A stretch of DNA of 64,000 nucleotides from Acidobacteriota bacterium (GTDB lineage Bacteria > Actinomycetota > Acidimicrobiia > Acidimicrobiales > Palsa-688): the NCBI GenBank assembly GCA_028876385.1, contig JAGWSF010000069.1, positions 56,569-120,568 on the forward strand. The letters are read 5' to 3'. A program made the position numbers and the translations under genes. Positions 15,861-26,604 of the stretch are shown here, piece by piece. Each line of letters starts with the position of its first letter. Position 1 is the first letter of the stretch. Below the pieces are notes generated by a model. It was not told the DNA's origin and made no database searches. It saw only the letters and a program-made list of their open reading frames with translations.

Positions 15861-16502
15861 CGCGGGCGGCTCGGCCAGGATCCAGCGGGCGAGGTAGTCA
15901 TCGCGACGCTCGGCCCACTCCTCGGATGTGATGGCGTAGCGGACGTGGTCCTCCCACCGGCCGTTGATCTCCAGGTAGCGCAGCGCGGTGCCTTCGTCGC
16001 GCAGCCCCACCTTGGACGCCACCCGGCGGCTGGGTCCGTTCCGGGGGATGATCGACGCCTGGAGACGGTGCAGGCCGAGCTCCTCGAAGGCAAAACGGCA
16101 GAGCACGACGAACGCCTCGGGGGTGTAGGAGTTCCCCGCCACCGCCTCGTCGATCCAGTATCCGACGTAGGCGTTCTGGTAGGGCCCCCGCTGGACCGAA
16201 GAGAGGTTGATCTCACCGGCGAAGCGGTCCCGACCGGGGCCGACGAAGATCCCGAACCCGTACCCGGAGCCAAGCTGGCGCTCCCGTTCGCGGGCCCCGC
16301 AGCGGGCGGCGAACACCCGCCGGTCCTCGGTCGCGTCGGGCTGGCCCGGCAGGGGCCGCGGTTCCCACTTGAGCAGCCAGTCCCGGGCCCGGATGCGCAC
16401 CTCCCGCCACGCCTCGAAGTCCGAGACGGCGAGCGGGCGCAGCAGCACGCGACGTCCGTTCAAAGCCAGAGGCTGGCTCCGTCCGGATGCGGTCCAGCTC
16501 AC
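15849..16502 (-). CDS. GNAT family N-acetyltransferase (RimJ/RimL-like)
   Basis: A 217-residue acetyltransferase of the RimJ/RimL/ribosomal-protein-alanine type. It opens with LNGRRVLLRPLAVSDFEAW. It carries NAYVGYWIDEAVAGNSYTPE and the acetyl-CoA loop/helix region HRLQASIIPRNGPSRRVASK with VGLRDEG, as expected of N-terminal protein acetylases. The GTG at 16502 overlaps the aminotransferase stop (GTGA). Spurious open frame continues upstream inside the aminotransferase. The substrate could be a ribosomal protein N-terminus or a small molecule. Confidence 0.88.
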   Translation of the reverse strand: MSWTASGRSQPLALNGRRVLLRPLAVSDFEAWREVRIRARDWLLKWEPRPLPGQPDATEDRRVFAARCGARERERQLGSGYGFGIFVGPGRDRFAGEINLSSVQRGPYQNAYVGYWIDEAVAGNSYTPEAFVVLCRFAFEELGLHRLQASIIPRNGPSRRVASKVGLRDEGTALRYLEINGRWEDHVRYAITSEEWAERRDDYLARWILAEPPASSR

Positions 16503-17578
16503 CGCCCGAGAAGCTCGGCCAGGGCTCCCAGCAGGAGCGTGACGTTGCGCATGCGGGCCGTGTGGCCCATGCACCCGATCCGCCATATCTTCCCCGCCCA
16601 GGGACCCACCCCGCCGCCGATCTCGATCCCGTAGCGCTCCAACAGGGCCTTGCGCACCGCGGCGTCGTCGACCCCTTCGGGTACCACCACGGTGGTGAGC
16701 TCGGGGAGGCGGTGACCCTCCTGGGCCCACAGTTCGAGGCCGAGCTTCTGCAGGCCCTCCTGCAGGGCGGCACCGCAGCTGGCGTGGCGCTCCCACGCCG
16801 CTTCCAGACCCTCCTCGAGCAGGGCACCGAGGGCGGCGTGGAGGGAGAAGATCATGGATATCGGGGCGGTGTGGTGGTACTTACGGGTCGCGCCCGAGGT
16901 GTAGTCCCCGATCATTCCCAGATCCAGGTACCAGCTCTGAGGGTCCCAGACGCGCCGCTCCACGGCTCGTTCGCCCATGGTGAACGGCGCCAGGCCGGGC
17001 GACACCCCGAGGCACTTCTGGGTGCCGCTGTAGGCGATGTCCACCCCCCAGCCGTCGATGTCCACCGGGATGCCCCCGAGAGACGTGACGCAGTCGGCGA
17101 GCACCAAGGCGTCAGCCTTGCCCGCAGCCACCGCCGCCACATCGTTGCGCACCCCGGTGCTGGTCTCGGCGTGCACCAGAGCGATCAGCTTCGGCGCGGC
17201 GTGGGCTTCGAGCACCTGCTGCGGGTCGAGGGCCCGCCCCCACGGTGCGTCCACCCTGATCACCTCGGCCCGGCACCGCCGGGCCACATCGCACATGCGC
17301 TCGCCGAACAGGCCGTTGACCCCCACCACCACCACATCGCCGGGTGACAGCGTGTTGACGAAGGCCGCCTCCATCCCCGCCGACCCGGTGCCCGACACCG
17401 GCAGGGTCAGAGGGTTGGCCGTCTTCCACACCTCCCTCAGGCGGGCGCAGGTCTCGTCGAGGGTCGAGATGAACTCGGGGTCGAGGTGGCCGAGCATGGG
17501 TCTACCCAGGCCGGCGGTCGCCTCCGGGTAGGGATTGCTCGGGCCGGGGCCCATTAGAACGCGGTCTGTAAGCACCAT
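16499..17578 (-). CDS. class V aminotransferase (alanine/serine-glyoxylate aminotransferase-like)
   Basis: This 359-residue PLP enzyme opens with LMGPGPSNPYPE, typical of the serine/alanine-glyoxylate group. It contains VSGTGSAGMEA, the PLP-holding DCVTSLGGIPVDIDGW and the Schiff-base lysine in AYSGTQKCLGVSPG, followed by a C-terminal GEEHR-like region (WRIGCMGHTARMRN). It likely transfers the amino group of alanine or serine to glyoxylate. Its ATG overlaps the Ppx stop codon (ATGA), and its own stop overlaps the GNAT start, so the three genes form one coupled unit. Confidence 0.9.
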   Translation of the reverse strand: MVLTDRVLMGPGPSNPYPEATAGLGRPMLGHLDPEFISTLDETCARLREVWKTANPLTLPVSGTGSAGMEAAFVNTLSPGDVVVVGVNGLFGERMCDVARRCRAEVIRVDAPWGRALDPQQVLEAHAAPKLIALVHAETSTGVRNDVAAVAAGKADALVLADCVTSLGGIPVDIDGWGVDIAYSGTQKCLGVSPGLAPFTMGERAVERRVWDPQSWYLDLGMIGDYTSGATRKYHHTAPISMIFSLHAALGALLEEGLEAAWERHASCGAALQEGLQKLGLELWAQEGHRLPELTTVVVPEGVDDAAVRKALLERYGIEIGGGVGPWAGKIWRIGCMGHTARMRNVTLLLGALAELLGR

Positions 17579-18960
17579 CACCGCAGAACTGTAGGCAAGC
17601 CGGGAGGCCTGCGGGTGCTCCGCACCAGGCCGTCGAGAATGTCGGACTCCGAGGTCAGGCACTCCTCGAAGCCGAAGAAGTGCATGACCGCCGAAAGGAC
17701 CACCGTCCCGCCCACGATCACCCCGGCCCGCTCGGCCTCCACGCCGGTCACCCGGCGCCGCCCGGTCGAGTCCAACGCGGCCAGCTCGCCGAGCATGCGG
17801 TCCACCCGATCCCGGCGCAGGCGGTAGTGGTGGAGACGGTCCCGGTCGTAGACGTCGAGGGCCTGGTCCACCGCGGCCAGCGTGGCGACGGTGCCGGCCA
17901 GTCCCACCATGGTGGCGTTGCCGGTCAACGCCGGAGCCGACGCCACCGCCTGTTCCAACAGACCCCACACCAGGTCCCGGGCCCGCCCGAGCGACGAGGC
18001 CGTGGGCGGATCACCTTCGATGAGCCGCTCGGTCAGGCGCACGCAGCCCACATCGAGTGACCGGACCGCCGCCGGACCGCCGTCGCGCCTCGGGCCGGCC
18101 ACCAGCTCGGTCGATCCACCGCCGATGTCCACCACCAGCCAGGGGGCGGTTGCCGGGTCGAGCACCGAGGTGGCGCCGAGGAAGGAGAGAAGGCCCTCCT
18201 CGTCCCCCGAGAGCAGCTCGGGGCGGGCGCCGATGACGGCCTCGGCGGCGTCGAAGAACTCGTCCCGGTTGGTGGCGTCGCGCGCCGCGGAGGTGGCGGT
18301 CATGCGGACGGTACCCACGCCGAGGCGGTCCATCACGGCCCGGTAGTCCCCCAGCACGGCGAGGGTGCGGTCGATGGCCTCGCGGCTGAGCCGGTGGTGG
18401 CGGTCCACTCCCTCGCCCAGGCGGGTGATCCGCATCAGCCGCTCCAGGGTGGCACCCCCCGGGTCGGCCACCAGGAGCCGGGTCGAGTTGGTTCCGCAGT
18501 CGATGGCCGCGGCCGGCCCGTCGGCCGCCAGCTGGGCGGCGACCCAGCGACCGACCGGGTCGTCACCGCCGGCCAGGTACCAGGCGTAGTGGGCGTGGAG
18601 GCATTTGACCCCCTGCCGGGTGCCCCCCACCCCACCGCTCGGTCGGGGTCCGCTCCAGCCGTCAGGGACGGCCCGGTCGCGCTCGGCGGCGTAGTCCCGG
18701 TGGGCGGCGGCGAGCGCCTCGGCCGCTACCTCGGACTCGGCCCGCCTGACCCCACCGGCCGCCTCCAGGCGGTCGACGCGGCGCTTGATATCGGCGCCCA
18801 CCAGCCAGTAGCGGGTGGGCATCGGCGTGCCGTCGGCCAGCAACGGATGGTTGCAGATGACCACGGGGTCGCCGTCGTCGTCGCGTACCACCACATCGAA
18901 CGAACCCTGGGGCGGCCGGCCCAGCAGATCGCCGACCCGTCGGGCGTCGGCGTCGGTCAC
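17578..18960 (-). CDS. ppx: DUF501 domain fused to Ppx/GppA exopolyphosphatase
   Basis: A 460-residue fusion. Residues 1 to about 147 match the stand-alone DUF501 proteins of actinobacteria (LGRPPQGSFDVVVR, NHPLLADGTPMPTRYWLVG, GVKCLHAHYAWYLAGGDDP). From about residue 150 it is a Ppx/GppA phosphatase of the actin-like ATPase fold: AAIDCGTNSTRLLVADPGG, then VVDIGGGSTELVAG and LAGTVATLAA. It should release phosphate from polyphosphate or pppGpp. In mycobacteria the two parts are separate neighbouring genes (Rv1025, Rv1026), so a gene fusion fits. Start is GTG. It lies 31 bases downstream of coxG and overlaps the aminotransferase by one base. Confidence 0.9.
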   Translation of the reverse strand: MTDADARRVGDLLGRPPQGSFDVVVRDDDGDPVVICNHPLLADGTPMPTRYWLVGADIKRRVDRLEAAGGVRRAESEVAAEALAAAHRDYAAERDRAVPDGWSGPRPSGGVGGTRQGVKCLHAHYAWYLAGGDDPVGRWVAAQLAADGPAAAIDCGTNSTRLLVADPGGATLERLMRITRLGEGVDRHHRLSREAIDRTLAVLGDYRAVMDRLGVGTVRMTATSAARDATNRDEFFDAAEAVIGARPELLSGDEEGLLSFLGATSVLDPATAPWLVVDIGGGSTELVAGPRRDGGPAAVRSLDVGCVRLTERLIEGDPPTASSLGRARDLVWGLLEQAVASAPALTGNATMVGLAGTVATLAAVDQALDVYDRDRLHHYRLRRDRVDRMLGELAALDSTGRRRVTGVEAERAGVIVGGTVVLSAVMHFFGFEECLTSESDILDGLVRSTRRPPGLPTVLR

Positions 18961-18991
18961 CCCGCTCTCCGACCTCCCGCCGGTGGTGCGC

Positions 18992-19708
18992 TCAATGGCT
19001 GCGCCGCCGCCAGAGGAGCAGGATGAGGATCAGGCCCAGCACCCCACCCACCGGCGCCAGGCGCTTCATGGTCGACCCTCCGGCCACGGCAAGCAGGTCC
19101 AGCGGCTCGGCCTCGGGGGCCTCGATGCGGCGGGGACCCGACGCCGGCTTCTCGGCCGGGGCCGCCCCGTTGGCCGCGGCGGCGCCGTCGCCGTCGGACG
19201 TCGCTTCTGCAGCCGCCACCCCCGCGGCCGGGCTCTCGTCGCTCGCCGCCGGGGCGGCCGCACCCGAGCCGGCCAGGTCGGCCTCGAGGGTGTCGACGAA
19301 CTGGCCGATCAGCTTGCCGCTGACCTCGGCCAGCACGCCCCGGCCGAACTGCGCCACCTTGCCGGTGATGGTCAGGTCGGTCACCACGCTCACCTTGGTG
19401 CCGTCCCCGTCGGGGATCATCGTGGCGGTGATCAGGGCGCTGGCGTTGCCCTGGCCCCGGGTGTCGCGCCCGCTGGCCTTGAGGACCACCCGGCCGGCCG
19501 TCTCGTCCTGCTCCACGAAGGTGGCCGATCCCTTGTACTGGGCCGTTATGGGCCCCACCTTGACCTTGACGATGCCCCGGTACTCGTCGCCCTCTACCTC
19601 CTGGAGCTGGGCGCCGGGCAGCATCGGGGCGATCCGCTCGACATCGGTCAGGACCTTCCACGCCTCGGGCACGGAAACCCCGACTCTGAATTCGTTGCTC
19701 AGCTCCAT
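18992..19708 (-). CDS. coxG: CoxG-like SRPBCC protein, C-terminally membrane-anchored
   Basis: A 238-residue carbon monoxide dehydrogenase subunit G family protein. Residues 1 to about 145 form the SRPBCC helix-grip domain (PEAWKVLTDVERIAPMLPGAQL, then ITGKVAQFGRGVLAEVSGKL). An Ala/Glu/Pro-rich linker follows. The C-terminal hydrophobic helix LAPVGGVLGLILILLLW ends in RRR, a tail anchor. In aerobic CO oxidisers CoxG recruits the CODH enzyme to the cytoplasmic membrane. The start overlaps the MobA-like gene by 10 bases. Last gene of the cox block. Confidence 0.9.
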   Translation of the reverse strand: MELSNEFRVGVSVPEAWKVLTDVERIAPMLPGAQLQEVEGDEYRGIVKVKVGPITAQYKGSATFVEQDETAGRVVLKASGRDTRGQGNASALITATMIPDGDGTKVSVVTDLTITGKVAQFGRGVLAEVSGKLIGQFVDTLEADLAGSGAAAPAASDESPAAGVAAAEATSDGDGAAAANGAAPAEKPASGPRRIEAPEAEPLDLLAVAGGSTMKRLAPVGGVLGLILILLLWRRRSH

Positions 19709-20304
19709 CTGTCAAGATCCTCTCTGGTATCTATATCCACTGGGTTTCCCTGGCACGGTACCTCCCTTACCAGGTCGGGCCGGCTTCGGATCAGAGCGCG
19801 GGCACCCTCGTCACCGACGGCCGGCAGCAGGTCCCAGACCTGCGCCGACAGCTTCACCGGGTTGCGACGTTGCCCATCGTAGGTCGCCACCGCGATATCG
19901 GCCTCCGAGGCGGCGACCGCCGCCCACGACTCGGGGGGCACCAGAGGCTGGTCGCCGAGGCCGACGACGAGGGCTCCGACGCCTTGCTGGCGGGCCCGGG
20001 CCACGGCCACCCCCAGCGAGGTCGCCTGGCCCTCGGCCCACGAAGGGTTGAACAGCGCCTCGACGTCGGGGCCGAGCACCCCGCTGAGATCCACCGCCCC
20101 GGTCACCACCCAGGTGGCCGACAGCCCGGCGGCGACGGCGTGGCCCACCGCCCACTCCACCACCGTGGACCCCTGGAACGGGGCCAGCAGCTTGTGGGCC
20201 GCCCCCTGATTGGAACCTGGCCGGTCGGAGCCGGGTGGGGTGGCGAGGGAGGCCCGCCAACGGCTTCCCCCGCCCGCCGCGAGCACCACCGCGACTGTGT
20301 CCAA
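19699..20304 (-). CDS. MobA/MocA-like nucleotidyltransferase
   Basis: A protein of about 201 residues with the nucleotidyltransferase signature VVLAAGGGSRW, the HKLLAPFQGSTVVEWAV segment and the acidic VGLGDQPLVPP. This is the family of MocA (CTP:molybdopterin cytidylyltransferase) and related proteins found with molybdenum hydroxylase clusters, so it probably makes the molybdopterin cytosine dinucleotide cofactor for a CODH/xanthine-dehydrogenase-type enzyme. I use TTG at 20304, behind GAGAAGG and 23 bases after the XdhC-like stop. An open frame runs upstream without similarity. Confidence 0.82.
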   Translation of the reverse strand: MDTVAVVLAAGGGSRWRASLATPPGSDRPGSNQGAAHKLLAPFQGSTVVEWAVGHAVAAGLSATWVVTGAVDLSGVLGPDVEALFNPSWAEGQATSLGVAVARARQQGVGALVVGLGDQPLVPPESWAAVAASEADIAVATYDGQRRNPVKLSAQVWDLLPAVGDEGARALIRSRPDLVREVPCQGNPVDIDTREDLDRWS

Positions 20305-20327
20305 CGCCGGCCTTCTCGGGCGCCCGC

Positions 20328-21161
20328 TCAATCGGCGAGAGCGGTGGCGTGATCGGGGTGGATCGGACCCGGGCGGTCGCGCAGGGACGGCGCCTCCCGG
20401 CCGGTGCGCAGAGCGATGATCTCCGCACATATGGCCACCGCCGTCTCCTCCGGGGTGCGGGCCCCGATGTCGAGCCCGATGGGGCCCATGACCCGGCTCA
20501 GTCCCTCCTCGGTCACCCCGGCGGCCCGCAGACGCTGGTTGCGCTCGTCGGTGGTGCGCCGGCTCCCCATGGCGCCGAGATAGCCGACATCGGTGGCCAG
20601 GGCCGAAACGATGGCCGGCACGTCGAACTTGGGGTCGTGGGTCAGCACGCACACCACGTCGCGGGCTCCGAGGAAGCCGCCCACCTCGGCCAGATGCTTG
20701 TCCGGCCAGGCCACCACCACCTCGTCGGCCATCGGGAATCGGGCCCGGGTGGCGAACACCGGTCGGGCGTCACAGACCGTCACCCGGTAGCCCAGCACTT
20801 TGCCCACCCGGGCCAGGGCCGCGGTGAAGTCCACGGCCCCGAAGATGATCATCCTCGGCGGCGGGGCGAACGACTCGATGAACACCGACAGGTCACGGGC
20901 CCGGGCCTCGCCGTGCACCCCGTAGTGGCGGGTGGCGGTCAAGCCGGCTGACAGTTCCCCCACGGCGTCGCGGACCACGACCCGGTCCAGGTCGGGGTCG
21001 CCCAGGCTCCCGAGCACCTCGGGGGGAGGGCCCGGTCGAACCAGGATCTTGGCCCCGAGGAGGGAAGCGGGGATCCCCTCGGCGACCTCCACCACCTCGG
21101 CCAGCGCGACCGGCTCCTGGTTGCGGATGGCCGAAGCCAGAGAGTCGAACAGGCCGCTCAC
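20328..21161 (-). CDS. XdhC/CoxI family protein, C-terminal (Rossmann) part
   Basis: A 277-residue protein bearing the XdhC Rossmann domain: RMIIFGAVDFTAALARVGKVLGYRVTVCDARPVF, split here for reading as RMIIFGAVDFTAAL and GYRVTVCDARPVF, then VCVLTHDPKFD and YLGAMGSRRTTDERNQRL. XdhC proteins bind the molybdenum cofactor and help its sulphuration and insertion. The N-terminal XdhC domain is a separate gene immediately upstream, so the usual two-domain protein is split. The GTG at 21161 overlaps that gene's stop (GTGA). The first ~100 residues are a divergent second copy of the XdhC-type N-terminal domain or a linker. Confidence 0.85.
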   Translation of the reverse strand: MSGLFDSLASAIRNQEPVALAEVVEVAEGIPASLLGAKILVRPGPPPEVLGSLGDPDLDRVVVRDAVGELSAGLTATRHYGVHGEARARDLSVFIESFAPPPRMIIFGAVDFTAALARVGKVLGYRVTVCDARPVFATRARFPMADEVVVAWPDKHLAEVGGFLGARDVVCVLTHDPKFDVPAIVSALATDVGYLGAMGSRRTTDERNQRLRAAGVTEEGLSRVMGPIGLDIGARTPEETAVAICAEIIALRTGREAPSLRDRPGPIHPDHATALAD

Positions 21162-21475
21162 CACGACAGCGGCTCGACGAAGACCCGGATGGTGCCCCCG
21201 CAGGTGAGCCCGACCGCGAACGCCTCGTCGTCGGAGTAGCCGAAGGTGCACAGCTTGGGCGTGCCATCACCGGCGAGGACGTCAAGGGCCTCGGTGACCA
21301 CCGCCCCCTCTACGCACCCGCCCGAGACCGACCCGGCCACGTCTCCCGCGTCGGAGACCACCATGGTCGCTCCGGGCAGGCGGGGACCGGAACCCTCCAG
21401 GGCCACGACCCGGGCCAGGGCGACCCGCTTGCCCTCGCTCCGCCACCGCTCGATGTCCGACAGAACCTCTCTCAT
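21158..21475 (-). CDS. XdhC/CoxI family protein, N-terminal domain only
   Basis: This 105-residue stand-alone XdhC N-terminal domain runs RVALARVVALEGSGPRLPGA, SVSGGCVEGAVV, FGYSDDEAFAVGLTCGG and ends at VFVEPL. It contains the Cys-Val-Glu and CGG motifs typical of the domain. It ends exactly where full-length XdhC proteins continue into the Rossmann domain, which is encoded by the next gene with a 4-base overlap. The two halves probably work as one molybdenum-cofactor chaperone. Confidence 0.9.
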   Translation of the reverse strand: MREVLSDIERWRSEGKRVALARVVALEGSGPRLPGATMVVSDAGDVAGSVSGGCVEGAVVTEALDVLAGDGTPKLCTFGYSDDEAFAVGLTCGGTIRVFVEPLSW

Positions 21476-22650
21476 CGACGACCTCCCGGAGCGCCCGATA
21501 CCAGGGCCGCCAGGTGTTCCAGCGACCGGATTGACTCACCTTCCACGAACTGATCAACGTAAGGCAGGGCGGCGGCCATTCCGCGGGCCAGCGGGGCATA
21601 CCCGGGTGACGCCTTGAGCGGGTTGACCCAGACGATCCGTCGGGCCACCCGCGACAGGCGGCCCATCTCCACGGCCATGCGTTCGGGGTCGCCCCGGTCC
21701 CAGCCGTCGGAGCAGATGACCACGATGGCCCCGCGGGCCAGGCCCCTCACCCCCCACACATTGTTGAACTCCCCTATGCACTCGCCCAGGCGGGTTCCGC
21801 CCGACCAGTCCGACACCGCCTGGCCGGCGGTCCGCAGGGCCACCTCCACGTCCCGCCGGCCGAGCTGCCGGGTCACCCGGGTGAGACGGGTGCCGATGGT
21901 GAAGACCTCCACCCGCCCGGCCCGGCGGGAGGATACGGCGGCATGAGCGAAGCGGGCCATGGCCAACGAATAGTCCTCCATGCTGCCCGACACGTCGAGT
22001 AGGAACACCATGCGGCGGGGCCGCTCGACCGGCTCCCGCCAGGCCCGTTCCACCGGCACCCCGCCGTGACGCACGTTGAGCCGGAAGGTGCGGCGCAGGT
22101 CGGGGTAGCTGCCCGAACGGCGACGCGACGAGCGCGTCCGGCGGGCCGGGCGCAACTCGGTCGAGATACGCAGGGCGGCGATGAGCCTCTGGGCCTCGGC
22201 CCACTCCTCGGCGGTCAGGGTGCCCATGTCCCGCTCGGTGAGCACCTCGACCGCCGACCAGCGCAGGGCGCGGATGTCGCCGTCGGGGCCGGTCGGCCCG
22301 TCGTCGGGGATCTCCTCCTGATCCGGTTCCTCGTCGAGGGCGAGGGTGACGGGCTGGACCTGGGTCTGGGTGAGCCGCAGCGGGGTGACCTCGGACCAGT
22401 AGGCCGTGAAGACCCGGTCGTAGAGCTCCACGTCCTCGGGACGGCGTACGAGGGTGGCCCGGCCCGCCCAGTAGACCCCGTCGGGGTCCTCCAGGCCCAC
22501 CTGGCCCAGGGCCTCGGCGTATAGGACTGCGGAACCCGTCGCCACGGCCACCCCAACCCGGCGCAGGGCCCGGGTGAAGCCGGCCACCAGGCGCTCCGGC
22601 GCCACCAGTGGCGTGGCGGCCGCCCCGGTCGGCGCCACCCGCCCACTCAT
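21472..22650 (-). CDS. coxE: CoxE-like von Willebrand factor A domain protein
   Basis: A 392-residue VWA protein of the CoxE family. The N-terminal half (RLVAGFTRALRRVGVAVATG, then a basic Arg-rich linker) is followed by the VWA domain with the MIDAS motif FLLDVSGSMEDYS, SGGTRLGECIGEFN and VVICSDGWDRGDP. With the MoxR-type AAA protein CoxD it forms the chaperone pair that assembles the Cu-S-Mo site of CODH in Oligotropha. It overlaps both neighbours by ATGA junctions. Confidence 0.9.
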   Translation of the reverse strand: MSGRVAPTGAAATPLVAPERLVAGFTRALRRVGVAVATGSAVLYAEALGQVGLEDPDGVYWAGRATLVRRPEDVELYDRVFTAYWSEVTPLRLTQTQVQPVTLALDEEPDQEEIPDDGPTGPDGDIRALRWSAVEVLTERDMGTLTAEEWAEAQRLIAALRISTELRPARRTRSSRRRSGSYPDLRRTFRLNVRHGGVPVERAWREPVERPRRMVFLLDVSGSMEDYSLAMARFAHAAVSSRRAGRVEVFTIGTRLTRVTRQLGRRDVEVALRTAGQAVSDWSGGTRLGECIGEFNNVWGVRGLARGAIVVICSDGWDRGDPERMAVEMGRLSRVARRIVWVNPLKASPGYAPLARGMAAALPYVDQFVEGESIRSLEHLAALVSGAPGGRR

Positions 22651-23594
22651 CAGGCGCCGCGCTGCAGGGCCGAGCGGACGAGCTGTTCCACCCCTTCGGC
22701 CCGGACCCGGTTCTGGTCCTCCTGGTATTTGAGGACGGTGCCGAGCGTGAGGTCGATGGTGCGCTCGTCTATGCGCTTCTGGCCGAGCGCGGCCAGCGCC
22801 GCCGTCCAGTCGATGGACTCGGCCACACCGGGCGGCTTGTAGAGGTGCATGCCCCGCAACTGCTCCACCGCAGCGGCGACCTGACGGGCCAGTTCGGGTA
22901 CCGCCTGAGGGGCCCGCAGGGCGATGATGGCCACCTCCCGCTCGAAGTCCGGGTGCTCCACCCAGTGGTAGAGGCACCGCCGCTTCAGGGCGTCGTGCAC
23001 GTCACGGGTCCGGTTGGAGGTGATGATCACGATCGGGGGCCGGGCCGCCCGGAAGGTGCCGAGCTCGGGGATGGTGACGGCGTACTCGGACAGGAACTCG
23101 AGCAGGAAGGCCTCGAACTCGTCGTCGGCGCGGTCCACTTCGTCGATGAGCAGCACCGGCGGGGGTCCCTCACCGTGATCGATGGCGGTGAGCAGCGGTC
23201 GGCGCACCAGGAACCGTTCGCTGTAGACCTCGTCCTCGGCGGCGTCCATCGACGCCGAGGCCTCGGCCGCTCGCAGGTGCAGCAGTTGGCGGGCGTAGTC
23301 CCACTCGTAGACGGCCTGGGAGATATCGATTCCCTCGTAGCACTGCAGCCGGAGGAGGGGGCCCTGCGACCAGGCCGACAGGACTTTGGCCACTTCGGTC
23401 TTGCCGACACCGGCCTCCCCTTCGAGCAGGAGAGGCCGGTGCAGCGCCAGAGCCAGAAAGATGGAGGTGGCCAGACCCTCGTCGGCCAGATAGCCGTGGG
23501 CGGCCAGCGCCGCAGCCACGCCTTCGACGGTCAGCCCCGGGTCACCGGGAACCAGCAGGGAGGGGTGGGGCGTGGGGAGTTCCGATGCGCTCAC
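22650..23594 (-). CDS. coxD: CoxD-like MoxR-family AAA+ ATPase
   Basis: A 314-residue AAA+ protein with Walker A EGEAGVGKTEVAKVL, Walker B PPVLLIDEVDRADDEFEAFLLE and sensor 1 IVIITSNRTRDVHDALKRRC. MoxR AAA proteins pair with VWA proteins (here CoxE, overlapping by one base) to remodel or load metal centres. The gene sits 9 bases after coxM. Confidence 0.92.
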   Translation of the reverse strand: MSASELPTPHPSLLVPGDPGLTVEGVAAALAAHGYLADEGLATSIFLALALHRPLLLEGEAGVGKTEVAKVLSAWSQGPLLRLQCYEGIDISQAVYEWDYARQLLHLRAAEASASMDAAEDEVYSERFLVRRPLLTAIDHGEGPPPVLLIDEVDRADDEFEAFLLEFLSEYAVTIPELGTFRAARPPIVIITSNRTRDVHDALKRRCLYHWVEHPDFEREVAIIALRAPQAVPELARQVAAAVEQLRGMHLYKPPGVAESIDWTAALAALGQKRIDERTIDLTLGTVLKYQEDQNRVRAEGVEQLVRSALQRGA

Positions 23595-23603
23595 CCCGCC
23601 AAT

Positions 23604-24424
23604 CTAGGCGGCCGATGCCTCTTCGAGCGCCCGACGGACGAGGACCTGGGCCAGATGGACCCGGTACTCCGGCGTGGCGTTGAGATCGCTCGGAGGTTCG
23701 AGCCCCTCGGCGGCCCGGGCCGCGGCTTCGGCGGCACTGGCCCCTCCGGCCAGGGCCTCCTCGGTGGCCGACGCCCGCATCGGGGTGGGGCCCATGTTGA
23801 TGAGGCTGATCCCGGTGCGCTCGCCGCGCACCGCGGCCACCCCGACGATGGCCCAGTCCTGGGCCCGGCGGTTGAACTTCTGGAACGACCAGCCGGCGCC
23901 GGTCGCCTTGGGCACGATGATCTCGGTGAGCACTTCGTCGGCGCCGAGCGCGGTCTCGAGGAAGCCGAGGAAGAAGTCCGACGCGTCGATGGTCCGCTCA
24001 CCCGAAGGACCGACGGCCTTGAAGCTGGCACCGAGGGCCAGGCAGGCCGCCGGCAGGTCCGACGCCGGGTCCCCGTGGGCAATCGACCCGCCGATGGTGC
24101 CGCGGTGGCGGACCTGGGGGTCCCCGACCTGGCCGGCCACATGGGCGAGCAGCGGGACGTGGTCCCGGAGGGTCTGGTCGATCTCCACGTCACGGTGACG
24201 GGTGAGGGCGCCGACCACCACGTGGTCGCCGCCGTCGCGCACGAAGGAGAGGTCCCGCAGTCGTCCGATGTCGATCAACATCGACGGCGCGGCCAGGCGC
24301 AGCTTCATGAGCGGCAGAAGGGAGTGGCCGCCCGCGATCAGCTTGGCCTCGTCGCCGCCGTCGGCGAGCAGTGAAAGCGCTTCGTCGAGCGTGGCCGCCC
24401 GCTGGTACTCGAAGCCGGCGGGGA

Positions 24425-24428
<4 letters not shown>
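23604..24428 (-). CDS. coxM: CO dehydrogenase-type medium subunit (FAD-binding)
   Basis: A 274-residue FAD-binding subunit of the molybdenum hydroxylase class. Its FAD-contact motifs [17 protein letters not shown] and [19 protein letters not shown] are intact, and the C-terminal CO_deh_flav_C domain ends in [13 protein letters not shown]. In a complete enzyme it passes electrons from the [2Fe-2S] subunit to quinone. It overlaps coxS by 4 bases. Without a large subunit here, the substrate (CO, nicotine-like, purine, aldehyde) cannot be fixed. Confidence 0.92.
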
Positions 24429-24898
<470 letters not shown>

Positions 24899-24951
24899 GG
24901 CCGTCTTCCCCCTTCTGAGTTAGCGACTTTCACCCCTGGGACATTACGTGC

Positions 24952-26564
<1,613 letters not shown>

Positions 26565-26604
26565 TCAACCGTAGTTGGTGGCGGCCCGCGGATGTGGGAC
26601 GCGG

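Noticed and set aside
16503..16796. N-terminal extension of the GNAT gene into the aminotransferase
   Set aside because: It is Arg/Pro-rich shadow sequence, and the GTGA overlap at 16499-16502 sets the natural start.
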